From CANNDT01 sp945876205 (GTDB lineage Bacteria > Acidobacteriota > Vicinamibacteria > Vicinamibacterales > UBA2999): DNA of 52,576 nt. A program made the translations under genes and the position numbers. Below, piece by piece: positions 25,244 to 33,388 of the stretch. The stretch's first letter is position 1; every line of letters starts with the position of its first letter. The notes beneath the pieces were generated by a model. That model was not told the DNA's origin. It made no database searches and saw only the letters and a program-made list of their open reading frames with translations. The DNA lies in the NCBI GenBank assembly GCA_947503365.1, contig CANNDT010000021.1, positions 1-52,576 on the forward strand, given 5' to 3'.

Positions 25244-26565
25244 TACTCGTCGTCCTCGGTCGTGTCGGGGACGGTGCGGCGTGCCAGCACCGATTCGACC
25301 GCGCGATCGGCGACCCGCTCGACCTCGAATTCGTATACGCCGACCGTCACCTGCTCGCCGGGCGCCGGCAGGTGACCGAGCGCGGCGGTCACGAGTCCGG
25401 CCACGGTCGTTGCGTCTGTTTCGAACGTCGTCTTCAGCGTCGCCGCCGCATCGTCCACGGCCATGCCGCCGGGAACGCGGACGCGGCCGTCGGGCAGCGT
25501 CTCGACGACCGGATCCCCGGTCTTGTATTCATCGCCCACGTCTCCGATCAGCTCCGAGAGGACGTCTTCGAGCGTGAGCAGTCCGGCGGTGCCGCCGGAC
25601 TCATCGACGACCAGCGCCTGGTGCGTACGCCGCTCGCGAAGCTGGCGGAGAACACGATCCACCGTGACGCTCTCGTGCACCGTCGCGATCGGACGCAGGA
25701 GGCTCGCCAGCGTCGCATCGATGGTGCCGCCGTTGACCTGCCACCGCACCAGGTCCTTGGTATGCAGCATGCCGACGACGTTGTCGATCGAGTCGCGATA
25801 GACGGGGAGCCTGGAGAACGGGCTTTGCGCGACCCCGCCGATCACCTCGGTGAGCGGCGTGTTGATGTCGATCGCGGAAATCTTGCGGCGGGGCACCATC
25901 AGCTGCTTCGCCTGCCGCAGGTTGAGGCGCAGCGCGCGCTGCAGGCGCCGGTGTTCGTCAGGCTCGAGCAATCCGCCGTCGCGGCTCTCAGCGATCAACA
26001 GCTCGATTTCGTCGGGTGAGTGAATGTGCCGGTGTGTCTGCTGGGGAGCGCCCAGCATCTTCAGAAGGAGGATGCCGGTGCCGTTGAGCCACTTGATGAA
26101 GGGCCGGTAGACCCAGAGCGACGGCACCATCGGAATCAGCGTGTAGAGGGCCGTCTGCGTCGGGTACTGCAGCGCCAGCGACTTCGGCACCAGCTCCGCA
26201 AAAACCACCTGCCCGACGGTGAGTATCAACAGGACGACCACCGCCGACGTCGATTGAGCGGCGACCGGCTGCAGGCCCCCCCAATCCGCAAAGAACGGCT
26301 CCAGCCGCACCGCGATCGTGCTCTGTGCGTAGGCCCCCAGCACCAAGCTCGAGAGAGTGATGCCTATCTGGCAGGCGGCGATGTAGCGGTCGAGGGCGGC
26401 GGGCGACTCGATGAACCGTAACAGCCATTCGGCCAACGGGTTGCCGTCGGCAGCGAGCTGCTGGACCCGGCTGCGTCGAACGCTGACGGCGGCAAATTCG
26501 GCCGCGACGTAGACAGCATTGACCGCGATGAGCGCCAGGACGATGAGAACGACCGCAAGAAACAA
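25243..26565 (-). CDS. CNNM/CorC family membrane transporter with CBS pair, copy 2
   Basis: 440 aa from a TTG start, with the same order as its neighbour: DUF21 (hydrophobic starts at MFLAVVLIVLALIAVNAVYV), CBS pair containing VVDESGGTAGLLTLEDVLSE, and a CorC_HlyC domain. First gene of the pair. The paralogues share architecture but are clearly diverged, arguing for an old tandem duplication. TTG 26565 is used because the membrane segment starts right there; no Shine-Dalgarno is obvious. Confidence 0.88.
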   Translation of the reverse strand: MFLAVVLIVLALIAVNAVYVAAEFAAVSVRRSRVQQLAADGNPLAEWLLRFIESPAALDRYIAACQIGITLSSLVLGAYAQSTIAVRLEPFFADWGGLQPVAAQSTSAVVVLLILTVGQVVFAELVPKSLALQYPTQTALYTLIPMVPSLWVYRPFIKWLNGTGILLLKMLGAPQQTHRHIHSPDEIELLIAESRDGGLLEPDEHRRLQRALRLNLRQAKQLMVPRRKISAIDINTPLTEVIGGVAQSPFSRLPVYRDSIDNVVGMLHTKDLVRWQVNGGTIDATLASLLRPIATVHESVTVDRVLRQLRERRTHQALVVDESGGTAGLLTLEDVLSELIGDVGDEYKTGDPVVETLPDGRVRVPGGMAVDDAAATLKTTFETDATTVAGLVTAALGHLPAPGEQVTVGVYEFEVERVADRAVESVLARRTVPDTTEDDE

Positions 26566-26595
26566 CGCCTGTACTTAACACGTCTTGAAAGGAGA

Positions 26596-26610
26596 TGGGG
26601 TCAGACCCCA
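26596..26610. repeat. palindromic GGGGTCAGACCCC element, copy 2
   Basis: TGGGGTCAGACCCCA, a perfect palindrome around A, in the gap between the divergent transporter and sigma factor genes. The core is identical to the copy at 12260-12272. Confidence 0.75.
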
Positions 26611-26682
26611 TTGAAGAGGACACTCAGATCTGGGAATAAGACCATAACGGTCGGTGTTCTCATGTCTAGAGGTTTAGCGACT

Positions 26683-27315
26683 ATGGAGAGGACCGCGGAT
26701 CGGGACCTCATCAAGCGCCTCCAGGCCGGCGACGACACCGCCGTGCACGAGCTCGCGGAGCGCTATGGGTCCCGAATTTTTCAGTTGGCGATGCGGTACA
26801 TGAAGAACCGCGAAGATGCCGAGGAGGTCGTGCAGGACGTCCTCATGAAGGTTCACCGGAAGGTCGATGCTTTCCGCGGGGATGCTGCGCTTTCGTCGTG
26901 GATCTACCGGATCACGTTCAATACGGCGATGTCGCGGCTGCGAACCAGCCGCCAGGTCCGCGCGGCAGATGCCGAGCGCGACCGTGCGCTCGCGGCGACG
27001 ACTGCCTCGGGCGAAGAGCGTGACCCCGCGCGGCAGCCCGCCGACTGGTCCAGCATGCCTGATGAAGAGCTCCTGCGGCTCCAGTTGCGTGAAGCCGTGG
27101 CGGTGGCAATTGCGGAGCTTCCCGAGATCTACCGCGCACCGCTGGTGCTGCGCGACATCGAAGGCCTGTCAACCGAGGAGGCGAGCAGCCGGCTGCATCT
27201 GAAGGGCGAGACGCTCAAGTCGCGGCTGCACCGCGGACGGCTGATGCTGAGAGAGCGGCTGCGTGTGTTCGCGACCGGTCTCGCGCTACACCGCCCGACG
27301 CCGGCGTATTCCTGA
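26683..27315 (+). CDS. ECF-type RNA polymerase sigma factor
   Basis: 210 aa from ATG 26683 (AGAGG ten bases upstream); ATG 26662 and an upstream TTG are possible longer starts. Region 2 has RYMKNREDAEEVVQDVLMKV and SSWIYRITFNTAMSRLR; region 4 has ELPEIYRAPLVLRDIEGLST and GETLKSRLHRGRLMLRERL. The two regions are joined by a longer than usual acidic linker (about residues 110-140). No anti-sigma gene follows; a hairpin closes the transcript. The regulon is not identifiable from here. Confidence 0.9.
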   Translation: MERTADRDLIKRLQAGDDTAVHELAERYGSRIFQLAMRYMKNREDAEEVVQDVLMKVHRKVDAFRGDAALSSWIYRITFNTAMSRLRTSRQVRAADAERDRALAATTASGEERDPARQPADWSSMPDEELLRLQLREAVAVAIAELPEIYRAPLVLRDIEGLSTEEASSRLHLKGETLKSRLHRGRLMLRERLRVFATGLALHRPTPAYS

Positions 27316-27339
27316 CGCGAGCCTCACAAGGCTCGCGTC
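27314..27339. terminator. hairpin between convergent sigma factor and M28 peptidase genes
   Basis: GACGCGAGCC / GGCTCGCGTC, a perfect 10-bp stem with a 6-base loop, starting inside the sigma factor stop codon. There is no T-run on either side, so termination would be inefficient or factor-assisted. Confidence 0.6.
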
Positions 27340-27352
27340 ACATGTCTCCCGG

Positions 27353-28891
27353 TCAGGGGTGGAACTGGGGACGGTCGTTGTGCGCGGCGATGCGGGCGGC
27401 AAATTCGAGCGCCAGCGTCGCCACGCGCGCCGTGCCTGCCGCGTCGATCCTGTGCCAATCGTCGGTAGGACGGTGGTAGTCAGGATGGAAGCCGGTGAAG
27501 AAGTTGATCGCCGGCACGCGCTTGTCGAGGAACGACGAGTCGTCGCTGCGGCCCGCCCCAGGCCCTTGCTGAAGGATCTCGATCCCGCCGGCGGCCAGGG
27601 ACGCTTCCTGAATATCGTTGAGCAGCATCGAGGATGCATCGAGTCCGCTGACATCGACTTTGCCGTTCGAGCGCCCGACCATGTCGAGGTTCAGCATCAC
27701 CACCGTGTCGCTCATCGGAATCGTCGGATCGTTCGCATAGTGCGCCGATCCCAGCAAGCCCCGTTCTTCACCCGCAAAAGCCACGAACACAAGCGACCGC
27801 GGAAAGCGCGAGCGGTCGGCCGCCGCAGCGCGCGCGATCTCGATGATCGACGCCGTCCCCGACGCGTTGTCATCTGCGCCGTTGTGAATCTCGCCTGTAC
27901 GCTCGGGCGCGGCTGAGAAGCGTCCGCCCACGCCGACGTGGTCGTAGTGCGCCCCGATGACGATGGCTTGTTTCGCCTTTGAGGCGTCAGACCCCGGCAG
28001 GAAGCCGACGACGTTTCGTACCACGCGTCGATTGCGGGTGAAGTGCTCGGTGTAATCGATCGTCGCGCCGTTCAGTTGGCGCGAGCGCGGCTTGAGATCG
28101 TGATCGATATCCGCGGCCACACGGTCGAGCCCCCACGCCTGGAGCAGCGGCGCCATCTCGCTTCGCCGAATCCGCAGCACGGGAATCGCGTGATCCTCGG
28201 GATCCGAGTCGATGTTGAACAACGTGTAGTTGGCCGGATCGGTCTGGTGGGAGGGATCCGAGACGACGAGTAGCGCGCGTGCACCCCGCGACCGGGCCGC
28301 GGCCGCTTTCGCATAGAGCGTCGTCTCGCGCATCGGCTGTGCTCCGTTCAAGCGGCTGTCGCGCCGGCTTTCCTGGGGCTCGTGCGAAAAGATGAGCACC
28401 GCCTTGCCCGTGACATCGAGTCCTGCGTAGTCGTCGTACTGGAATGACGGTGCGGAGATACCGTACCCAGCGAAGACCAGCGGCATGTCATCGAGCGCCG
28501 TCGACGCCGTTGAGGGTGAATCGTTGGGAGTAGCAGAGAGCGGGTAGTAACTCGTCCCGAGGGCAAGCCGCACGGGGCGGCTGCCATGCGACTCGACGAT
28601 CAGTTCGTTGCCTTGCCCAACCGACAAGCCCGCGACCAATTCAAACGGTTGAAACCAGCCGTGATCCTTGCCGCCGGGGCGGAGGCCCGCGGCCTTGAAC
28701 TGCTGCGCGATGTAGTCGGCGGCGCGGTCGAGCTCGGGGCTGCCATCGCCGCGCCCCTTCAGATCGTCCGATGAGAGGAACTTGATGTGCTCCAGCACCG
28801 CATGGGCGGGAATAGCCGGCGTCGCCGCGCTGCCACGCGTCGTCAGCAGCGCGAGCGCGACCGCAACCGCCAGAGGGAGGAACCTTCTCAC
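27353..28891 (-). CDS. secreted M28 family zinc aminopeptidase with PA domain
   Basis: 512 aa from GTG, with a signal peptide (RRFLPLAVAVALALLTTRGSAA). A protease-associated domain interrupts the fold (about 130-260). Zinc ligands are visible in order: His in GAHYDHVG, Asp in NGADDNASG, Glu in GEERGLLGS, Asp in NLDMVGRS and His in FHPDYHRPTDD. It should release N-terminal residues from peptides in the periplasm or outside. A TAGGAT hexamer lies seven bases before the start. Monocistronic. Confidence 0.93.
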   Translation of the reverse strand: MRRFLPLAVAVALALLTTRGSAATPAIPAHAVLEHIKFLSSDDLKGRGDGSPELDRAADYIAQQFKAAGLRPGGKDHGWFQPFELVAGLSVGQGNELIVESHGSRPVRLALGTSYYPLSATPNDSPSTASTALDDMPLVFAGYGISAPSFQYDDYAGLDVTGKAVLIFSHEPQESRRDSRLNGAQPMRETTLYAKAAAARSRGARALLVVSDPSHQTDPANYTLFNIDSDPEDHAIPVLRIRRSEMAPLLQAWGLDRVAADIDHDLKPRSRQLNGATIDYTEHFTRNRRVVRNVVGFLPGSDASKAKQAIVIGAHYDHVGVGGRFSAAPERTGEIHNGADDNASGTASIIEIARAAAADRSRFPRSLVFVAFAGEERGLLGSAHYANDPTIPMSDTVVMLNLDMVGRSNGKVDVSGLDASSMLLNDIQEASLAAGGIEILQQGPGAGRSDDSSFLDKRVPAINFFTGFHPDYHRPTDDWHRIDAAGTARVATLALEFAARIAAHNDRPQFHP

Positions 28892-28906
28892 CGTATCGAT
28901 CCTACT

Positions 28907-29764
28907 TTATGCACCAAGGGCGGTCTCGAGGAGCACGCGCTCTCGAGTGGTCAGGGCCGGAGTGCGTGTACTTACGACGCCGGCCAGGCCGAGAAGGGCG
29001 GGCAGGGCGCCAACGCGGTTACGGACGCCGAACTCACCGCCCAGCACGGTGAGGACGCTGAATGATCGCCGCGACGACTGCAGAATGGCGTCGACAATTC
29101 CGGCCGCGGCGGCGCCGAGGGTGTAGGCGCCCGGGGGCCACAGGCGCGCCGTGCGCGCTGCAAGCCGGGTGAGTTGCACCTGCGACAAGACGCGGTCGAG
29201 CGCATAGCCGCCGATTGATGCCTCGCTCCACAGCACCACCAGTCCGCCGGGCGGCGTGCCCAGCACGGTGACGCTGACTTCACCAGGCGAGCATTGCGCC
29301 TCCATGGCGACGATTGCGGCAATAGCTGAGACCAACGCTTCTGGCGCCGAGCCAATCAGCCGTCCGCGCGGGATGCGGGCTTCGCGCGCAGCCAGCAGGA
29401 TCATGTCCGCCTGCGCCGTTCCTGCGAAGACGATCGGCGCCTCGCCCAGATACGGCGCGAGACGCGTGAGCATCGCCAGGCCTTCTTCACCCTGCCACTC
29501 GGATCGCCACTCGGATGACGTCTGGCCGGCGCGGTCGGCAATCACGCAGACGCTGCAGCCGGTGATGCGGCTCATGTCGTCGGTACCTTCGAGCGTCGTG
29601 TGAAACCCGAGGACTGGCCCCGACTGCTGGATGTCGAGTGCCTTCCCGGCGGCGACCTTCCCCGCGGCATCGGCGATGAGCACCCGGCCGACGCGATCGC
29701 GCGTTGCCACCGCGTGCGCGATTGCACCACCAAGTTCACCGGCGCCGATGATTGCTACGGTCAC
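28907..29764 (-). CDS. degenerate lactate/malate dehydrogenase-like protein
   Basis: 285 aa from GTG 29764 (MTVAIIGAGELGG), which puts the GxGxxG dinucleotide motif at the N-terminus as in real LDH/MDH. The fold is recognisable (LIADAAGKVAAGKALDIQQS; IVFAGTAQADMI), but the catalytic His motif GxHGD reads LGTPPGGLV and the substrate Arg region (LDSARF in active enzymes) reads PEALVSA. The mobile-loop arginines are also not conserved. Catalysis as LDH or MDH is therefore unlikely; a binding or regulatory role is possible. An ATG at 29797 would overlap the divergent SDR start. Confidence 0.7.
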   Translation of the reverse strand: MTVAIIGAGELGGAIAHAVATRDRVGRVLIADAAGKVAAGKALDIQQSGPVLGFHTTLEGTDDMSRITGCSVCVIADRAGQTSSEWRSEWQGEEGLAMLTRLAPYLGEAPIVFAGTAQADMILLAAREARIPRGRLIGSAPEALVSAIAAIVAMEAQCSPGEVSVTVLGTPPGGLVVLWSEASIGGYALDRVLSQVQLTRLAARTARLWPPGAYTLGAAAAGIVDAILQSSRRSFSVLTVLGGEFGVRNRVGALPALLGLAGVVSTRTPALTTRERVLLETALGA

Positions 29765-29795
29765 GTTCAGGTCCGCCGTGTATTGTAATAGGGCC

Positions 29796-30521
29796 ATGTC
29801 GACGCTTACCGGCAAAGTCGCGCTCGTGACGGGCGGCTCTCGAGGAATCGGGCTCGCCATCGCGCGAACGCTGCTCGAGCGCGGCGCCAGGGTGGCGATC
29901 ACCGCGACCTCCGATTCGACGCTGCGAAATGGCCTCCGCGAGCTGCGGTCGATCGGGGGCGACGAAGCGGTGCTCGCGCTCCGCGCCGACGTCCGGCGCT
30001 ACGAAGAAGTGGAGCAGGCGGTCAAGGACGCGGTCGCCCGCTTCGGCGGTCTCGACATCCTCATCAACAACGCGGGCGTCGGCATCTTTCGCTCCGTGGC
30101 CGACATGTCATTGGAGCAGTGGCACCAGGTGATCGACACCAACCTGACGGGTGTTTTCTACTGCTGTCGCGCGGCGATCCCGCACCTGCGTGCAGGCGGC
30201 ACCGGCTGGATCATCAACGTCAGCAGCCTGGCCAGCAAGAACGCTTTCCAGGAAGCGGCGGCCTACTGCGCCTCGAAGGCCGGGCTCAATGCGTTCAGCG
30301 AAGCGCTGATGCAGGAGGTCAGGCACGACGGCATTCGCGTCGCCTACGTGATGCCCGGGTCGGTTCGCACCGAGTTCAGCGGACGCACGCTTGGCGATGA
30401 CGAATGGAAGCTCGCGCCTGATGACGTGGCCCAGGTCGTCGGCGATCTCCTCGCGCACCCGCCCCGGAGCCTCCCGAGCAGCGTTGAAATCCGCCCCGCG
30501 CGCCCACCGAAGAAAGGCTGA
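29796..30521 (+). CDS. short-chain dehydrogenase/reductase
   Basis: 241 aa. Classical SDR: cofactor motif TGGSRGIGLAIA, NNAGVG, catalytic Ser in INVSSLAS and the YCASKAGL Tyr-x3-Lys. It is preceded by a TGTAAT hexamer six bases before the ATG, with AGGG close to the start. The adenosine-binding strand TATSDST lacks an acidic residue, which leans towards NADP(H). Substrate unknown. It heads a run with the 93-aa protein and the pseudokinase. Confidence 0.92.
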   Translation: MSTLTGKVALVTGGSRGIGLAIARTLLERGARVAITATSDSTLRNGLRELRSIGGDEAVLALRADVRRYEEVEQAVKDAVARFGGLDILINNAGVGIFRSVADMSLEQWHQVIDTNLTGVFYCCRAAIPHLRAGGTGWIINVSSLASKNAFQEAAAYCASKAGLNAFSEALMQEVRHDGIRVAYVMPGSVRTEFSGRTLGDDEWKLAPDDVAQVVGDLLAHPPRSLPSSVEIRPARPPKKG

Positions 30522-30522
30522 C

Positions 30523-30804
30523 GTGTCGACCTTCGATAAGCACCGCGACACGCTCGAGGTCCACGAGACGATGATGGGCGCGTCGAAAGGACGCCTCGCG
30601 GTGGCGCTCGATCTGCTGACCGACGCGCTCGCGATGGTCGGGCAGCACGGCGTCTACTGTCAGAGCACGCGGATGCCCGGCAAGCCGACGCTCGATATCG
30701 CGCTCGTGCTCGAGCAGATCGGCGACGCGAAGGAGCTGGTCCAGAGCGTCATCGAGCTCGAACCGGGCAGAGGCAGGCCTCCAGGCCCGCCTGAGGCCCG
30801 ATGA
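30523..30804 (+). CDS. small conserved-looking protein of unknown function
   Basis: 93 aa from GTG one base after the SDR stop; its stop overlaps the next ATG (ATGA). It is mostly helical (GRLAVALDLLTDALAMVG; LDIALVLEQIGDAKELVQSV) with one Cys and a Pro/Gly-rich tail. Tight coupling on both sides and normal codon use support it as a gene. I recognise no family. Confidence 0.65.
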   Translation: MSTFDKHRDTLEVHETMMGASKGRLAVALDLLTDALAMVGQHGVYCQSTRMPGKPTLDIALVLEQIGDAKELVQSVIELEPGRGRPPGPPEAR

Positions 30805-31718
30805 GCAGCACGGCCCCCGCGCCGATCGGAGCGGTTGCCCACTACAACCTGCTGGAGCGCCTCGACCCCGCTGGTCCCGGCGATCTGTATCGCGCGCGTG
30901 ACACGCGCCTGGGACGCACTGTCGCCATCCGCGTGCTTCCTCCCGATTTCGCCCGCGAGCCGGCGGCGCGTGCGGATCTGCTCGAGAAGGCCCGCGTCCT
31001 GATCGGGATGTCGCATCCCAACATCACGACGATCTTTGACGTCGGCGAGCATGACGGCCGGGTGTTTCTCGCCTTCGAGTTCCTGAAGGGGCAGTCGCTG
31101 CGGGCGGAGATGGCGGGGCGTCCGATGAACATGCGGCGGGCGGTCGAGCTCGCCGTTCAGATTGCCGACGCCATGGCCGATGCGCACGGTGCGGGCTTCG
31201 TCCACGGTGGCCTGAGCCCTGACTCGATCGTGATCACCGCCAAGGGGCACGTGAAGATTCCCGTGTTCGAGCTCGCGTCCAGGGGCGGATTCGAGCAGGA
31301 CGCGGGCGCCGTCTTCAAACTGCGTGACTATGACTCGCCCGAGGAAGCGCGCGGCCAGCCGTCCGATGAGCGGTCGGACATCTACTCGGTCGGCGCCGTG
31401 TTCTACGAAATGATCACGACGCGTCGTCCGTTGCATCGAGGTGCATCGGCGCCGAGCGCGTCCAACGCGCATGTACCCGCCGAGCTCGACGAGATCGTGT
31501 TGAGGGCGGTTGCCCCGAACCCGGATTCACGCTGTCAGAGCGCGGCGGCGCTTGCCGCGGAGCTGCGCGCGATCGCCGCGATCCTCGACGTGCGAGGCGG
31601 CGCCGGCGACGAAGAGGAGCAGATGGACGTGCGGGCCACGAGCGTCGGGCGAGTGCTGGTGATGACGCTCGTGATCCTCGCCGCGCTGGCCGCCCTTATT
31701 GCGTTCTGGCTGAGGTGA
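30801..31718 (+). CDS. membrane-anchored Ser/Thr protein kinase-like pseudokinase
   Basis: 305 aa with a kinase fold and a C-terminal transmembrane helix (VLVMTLVILAALAALIAFWL). All three catalytic elements are altered: the VAIK Lys is Arg (VAIRVLP), HRDLKPxN reads HGGLSPDSI without the catalytic Asp, and the DFG position reads PVFEL. The APE-like SPEE, DxxSxG (DIYSVGAVFYEM) and the C-lobe Arg are kept. The Gly-rich loop reads RLDPAGPGDLY. It is probably a signalling scaffold or ligand-binding pseudokinase. It overlaps the convergent receiver gene by 23 bases. Confidence 0.85.
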   Translation: MSSTAPAPIGAVAHYNLLERLDPAGPGDLYRARDTRLGRTVAIRVLPPDFAREPAARADLLEKARVLIGMSHPNITTIFDVGEHDGRVFLAFEFLKGQSLRAEMAGRPMNMRRAVELAVQIADAMADAHGAGFVHGGLSPDSIVITAKGHVKIPVFELASRGGFEQDAGAVFKLRDYDSPEEARGQPSDERSDIYSVGAVFYEMITTRRPLHRGASAPSASNAHVPAELDEIVLRAVAPNPDSRCQSAAALAAELRAIAAILDVRGGAGDEEEQMDVRATSVGRVLVMTLVILAALAALIAFWLR

Positions 31719-32055
31719 GGATCTCTCCGAGGCGATCCGAGAACGCCGACCTCGCCAGCACCTGATCGACCCCGGCCTTCCGCGCGGCCTCGATCGTGTC
31801 CGTTTGCACGTGCGACACGTATCCGAGCGTGTGAATTCCCTTCAGATCGGGATCGGCTTTCAGCGCGGCGATGACCTCCATCGGCCGCAGCTTGCTGCTG
31901 TTGAGATCGAAGATGACGAGCGATGGCTGCTTTTCGCGAATGCGCGCCACAACCTCGCCGGGTGTGCGCTCGAAATAGATGTCGACGCCGAGCGCCTTGG
32001 CGGCGGTCGATATCTTTACCGAAAACATCAGGTCGTCCACGGCGCACAGGATCAT
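31696..32055 (-). CDS. single-domain receiver-like protein, partly degenerate
   Basis: 119 aa. The CheY-like fold is suggested by MILCAVDD (acidic pocket at the N-terminus), LVIFDLNS (probable phospho-Asp) and GYVSH (Ser at the switch position). The invariant Lys near the C-terminus is not evident (VLARSAF where KP is expected). No output domain. It faces the pseudokinase gene tail to tail, and the pair may belong together. Phosphorylation is possible but not assured. Confidence 0.75.
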   Translation of the reverse strand: MILCAVDDLMFSVKISTAAKALGVDIYFERTPGEVVARIREKQPSLVIFDLNSSKLRPMEVIAALKADPDLKGIHTLGYVSHVQTDTIEAARKAGVDQVLARSAFSDRLGEILTSARTQ

Positions 32056-32056
32056 G

Positions 32057-32102
32057 GGTGGCTGGGTAGCTAGGTAGCTGGGTTGCTTGGTTGCTAGGTA
32101 GG
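32057..32102 (+). repeat. octanucleotide repeat GGTNGCTN in a divergent promoter gap
   Basis: Five consecutive units (GGTGGCTG, GGTAGCTA, GGTAGCTG, GGTTGCTT, GGTTGCTA) and a partial sixth fill most of the 58-base gap between the receiver and MBL hydrolase genes. Period 8, like the CACCGAGG family elsewhere in the window. Its last unit overlaps a TAGGAT hexamer nine bases before the MBL start. Confidence 0.75.
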
Positions 32103-32113
32103 ATTGTAGCGGA

Positions 32114-32773
32114 ATGATTATCGAAGTCAGGGCTGAGCCGCCCTTTCAGAAGAACGGGTTCGTGATCGGCTGCTCCCGCACGCGCGAGGCGATCATCATC
32201 GATCCAGGCGATGAGGTCGATGCGCTGATCGGCGCCGTCCGCGACCACGAGCTCGATGTCCAATACATCCTCCTCACCCATGCCCACATCGATCACGTCA
32301 CGGGTGTTGCCGCCGCCAAAGGCGCCTTCGACGTGCCGGTGTATCTCCACCTCGCCGATCTGTTCCTCTACGAGCACACGGTGCAGCAGGGCGAGATGTT
32401 TGGCTTCAAGGTCCAGCAGCCGCCGCCCATCGACGTGTACTACGACATGACGCCCATCTTCTTTGGCGACCTCGAGGTGCGCGTGCACCACACGCCGGGC
32501 CATTGTCCTGGCGGCGTCTGTCTGCAGGTAGGCGACAAGGGCACCGCGGGGGAGCACCTGTTCGTTGGCGACACGCTGTTTGCGGGCTCGATCGGTCGCA
32601 CCGACTTGCCGGGCGGGAGCTACGAAACGCTGATGCGGTCGATTATCGAGGTGCTCTTTCCGCTCGGCGACACCTCGATCGTGCACCCGGGCCACGGCCC
32701 GGACACCACGATCGGCCGCGAACGTCAGACCAACCCGTTTGTCCTGGAATATCTCGCCGGCAAGAAGCCCTAA
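32114..32773 (+). CDS. MBL-fold metallo-hydrolase (glyoxalase II-like)
   Basis: 219 aa. Zinc ligands are in LTHAHIDHVTG (THxHxDH), HHTPGHCPGG, GDTLFAGSIGRTDLPGG and HPGHGPDTTIG. This is the layout of small glyoxalase II-like and persulfide-dioxygenase-like hydrolases; GSIGRTDLPGG favours the YcbL-type subgroup. Likely a thioester hydrolase in the cytoplasm, substrate not defined. Ends in a 4-base overlap with the convergent FHA gene. Confidence 0.92.
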   Translation: MIIEVRAEPPFQKNGFVIGCSRTREAIIIDPGDEVDALIGAVRDHELDVQYILLTHAHIDHVTGVAAAKGAFDVPVYLHLADLFLYEHTVQQGEMFGFKVQQPPPIDVYYDMTPIFFGDLEVRVHHTPGHCPGGVCLQVGDKGTAGEHLFVGDTLFAGSIGRTDLPGGSYETLMRSIIEVLFPLGDTSIVHPGHGPDTTIGRERQTNPFVLEYLAGKKP

Positions 32774-33069
32774 TCAGCGTCCCTGAGCGCGACCAGCTCG
32801 ACGCGCCCCACCTGGATGCGGTCGCCGGGCGCCAGCACGGCATGTTCGATACGTTCCCCGTTTACGAAGGTGCCGTTCGTACTGTTGAGATCCCGCACTT
32901 CCAGCTCGCCCCCCGGCAGGGACGTCACCCGGCAATGAACCCGGGACACCAGCGGCGCGTCGACGATGAAGTCGGCGCCGGTGGCTCGGCCGATCGTGCG
33001 AATGCCGCCCGCGAGGATGCGGAACGTCTTTTCCGGTTCGCCGTCATTCAGCGTTCGTAGAATCCACAT
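32770..33069 (-). CDS. small FHA domain protein
   Basis: 99 aa, essentially one FHA domain: GRATGADFIVDAPLVSRVHC with the phosphothreonine-binding Arg and Ser-x-x-His, then LNSTNGTFVNGERI. FHA modules bind phosphothreonine peptides, so a Ser/Thr kinase target is implied; the nearby kinase-like gene is a pseudokinase. ATG 33069 (MWILRTLNDGEP) is taken over a TTG three codons upstream. Confidence 0.85.
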   Translation of the reverse strand: MWILRTLNDGEPEKTFRILAGGIRTIGRATGADFIVDAPLVSRVHCRVTSLPGGELEVRDLNSTNGTFVNGERIEHAVLAPGDRIQVGRVELVALRDAD

Positions 33070-33129
33070 AAGGCGCAAGGCGGGGCAACTTTTTGCCGCC
33101 GCGGTTCGTCAACAGTCCCGAGGTTTCCG

Positions 33130-33346
33130 ATGAAGAAGTCCCGCACGATCGGCCTGATTGCCACCATCGTCCTCGGCGTGACGGTGGCTGCCATCTGGGG
33201 CTATTTCACCATCGCCGGTGCATCGAGCACCATCGATCCCGACCGGATCGCGATCGTCGAGCGCGCTCGCCGAGCTCGACAAGAAGAATCTTAACGCACG
33301 CCTCCGCGTCACGGTGGATCCTATCGAATCGCTGCGTTACGAGTAG
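33130..33346 (+). pseudogene. small membrane protein gene broken by a frameshift
   Basis: ATG 33130 opens MKKSRTIGLIATIVLGVTVA..., one transmembrane or signal segment, and runs to a TAA at 33292 (54 codons). From about 33265 the GC-rich third-position pattern leaves that frame and continues in the +1 frame as LAELDKKNLNARLRVTVDP to a TAG at 33344-33346. The intact product would be about 72 residues. Either a recent frameshift mutation or a sequencing indel. Unknown function. Confidence 0.55.
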
Positions 33347-33382
33347 GTCGCCTTCGCCGAGGCTTCGGCGCCCCAAGCCGTC

Positions 33383-33388
33383 TATAAT
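33383..33388 (+). promoter_or_regulatory. -10 element TATAAT seven bases before the PQQ gene start
   Basis: A consensus TATAAT ends seven bases before the ATG at 33396, so transcription would begin at or next to the start codon. No -35 consensus and no Shine-Dalgarno are seen. Confidence 0.5.

Noticed and set aside
33352..33372. CGCCGA/TCGGCG hairpin before the PQQ gene as a terminator
   Set aside because: Short 6-bp stem with no T-run; such stems are common by chance at this GC content.
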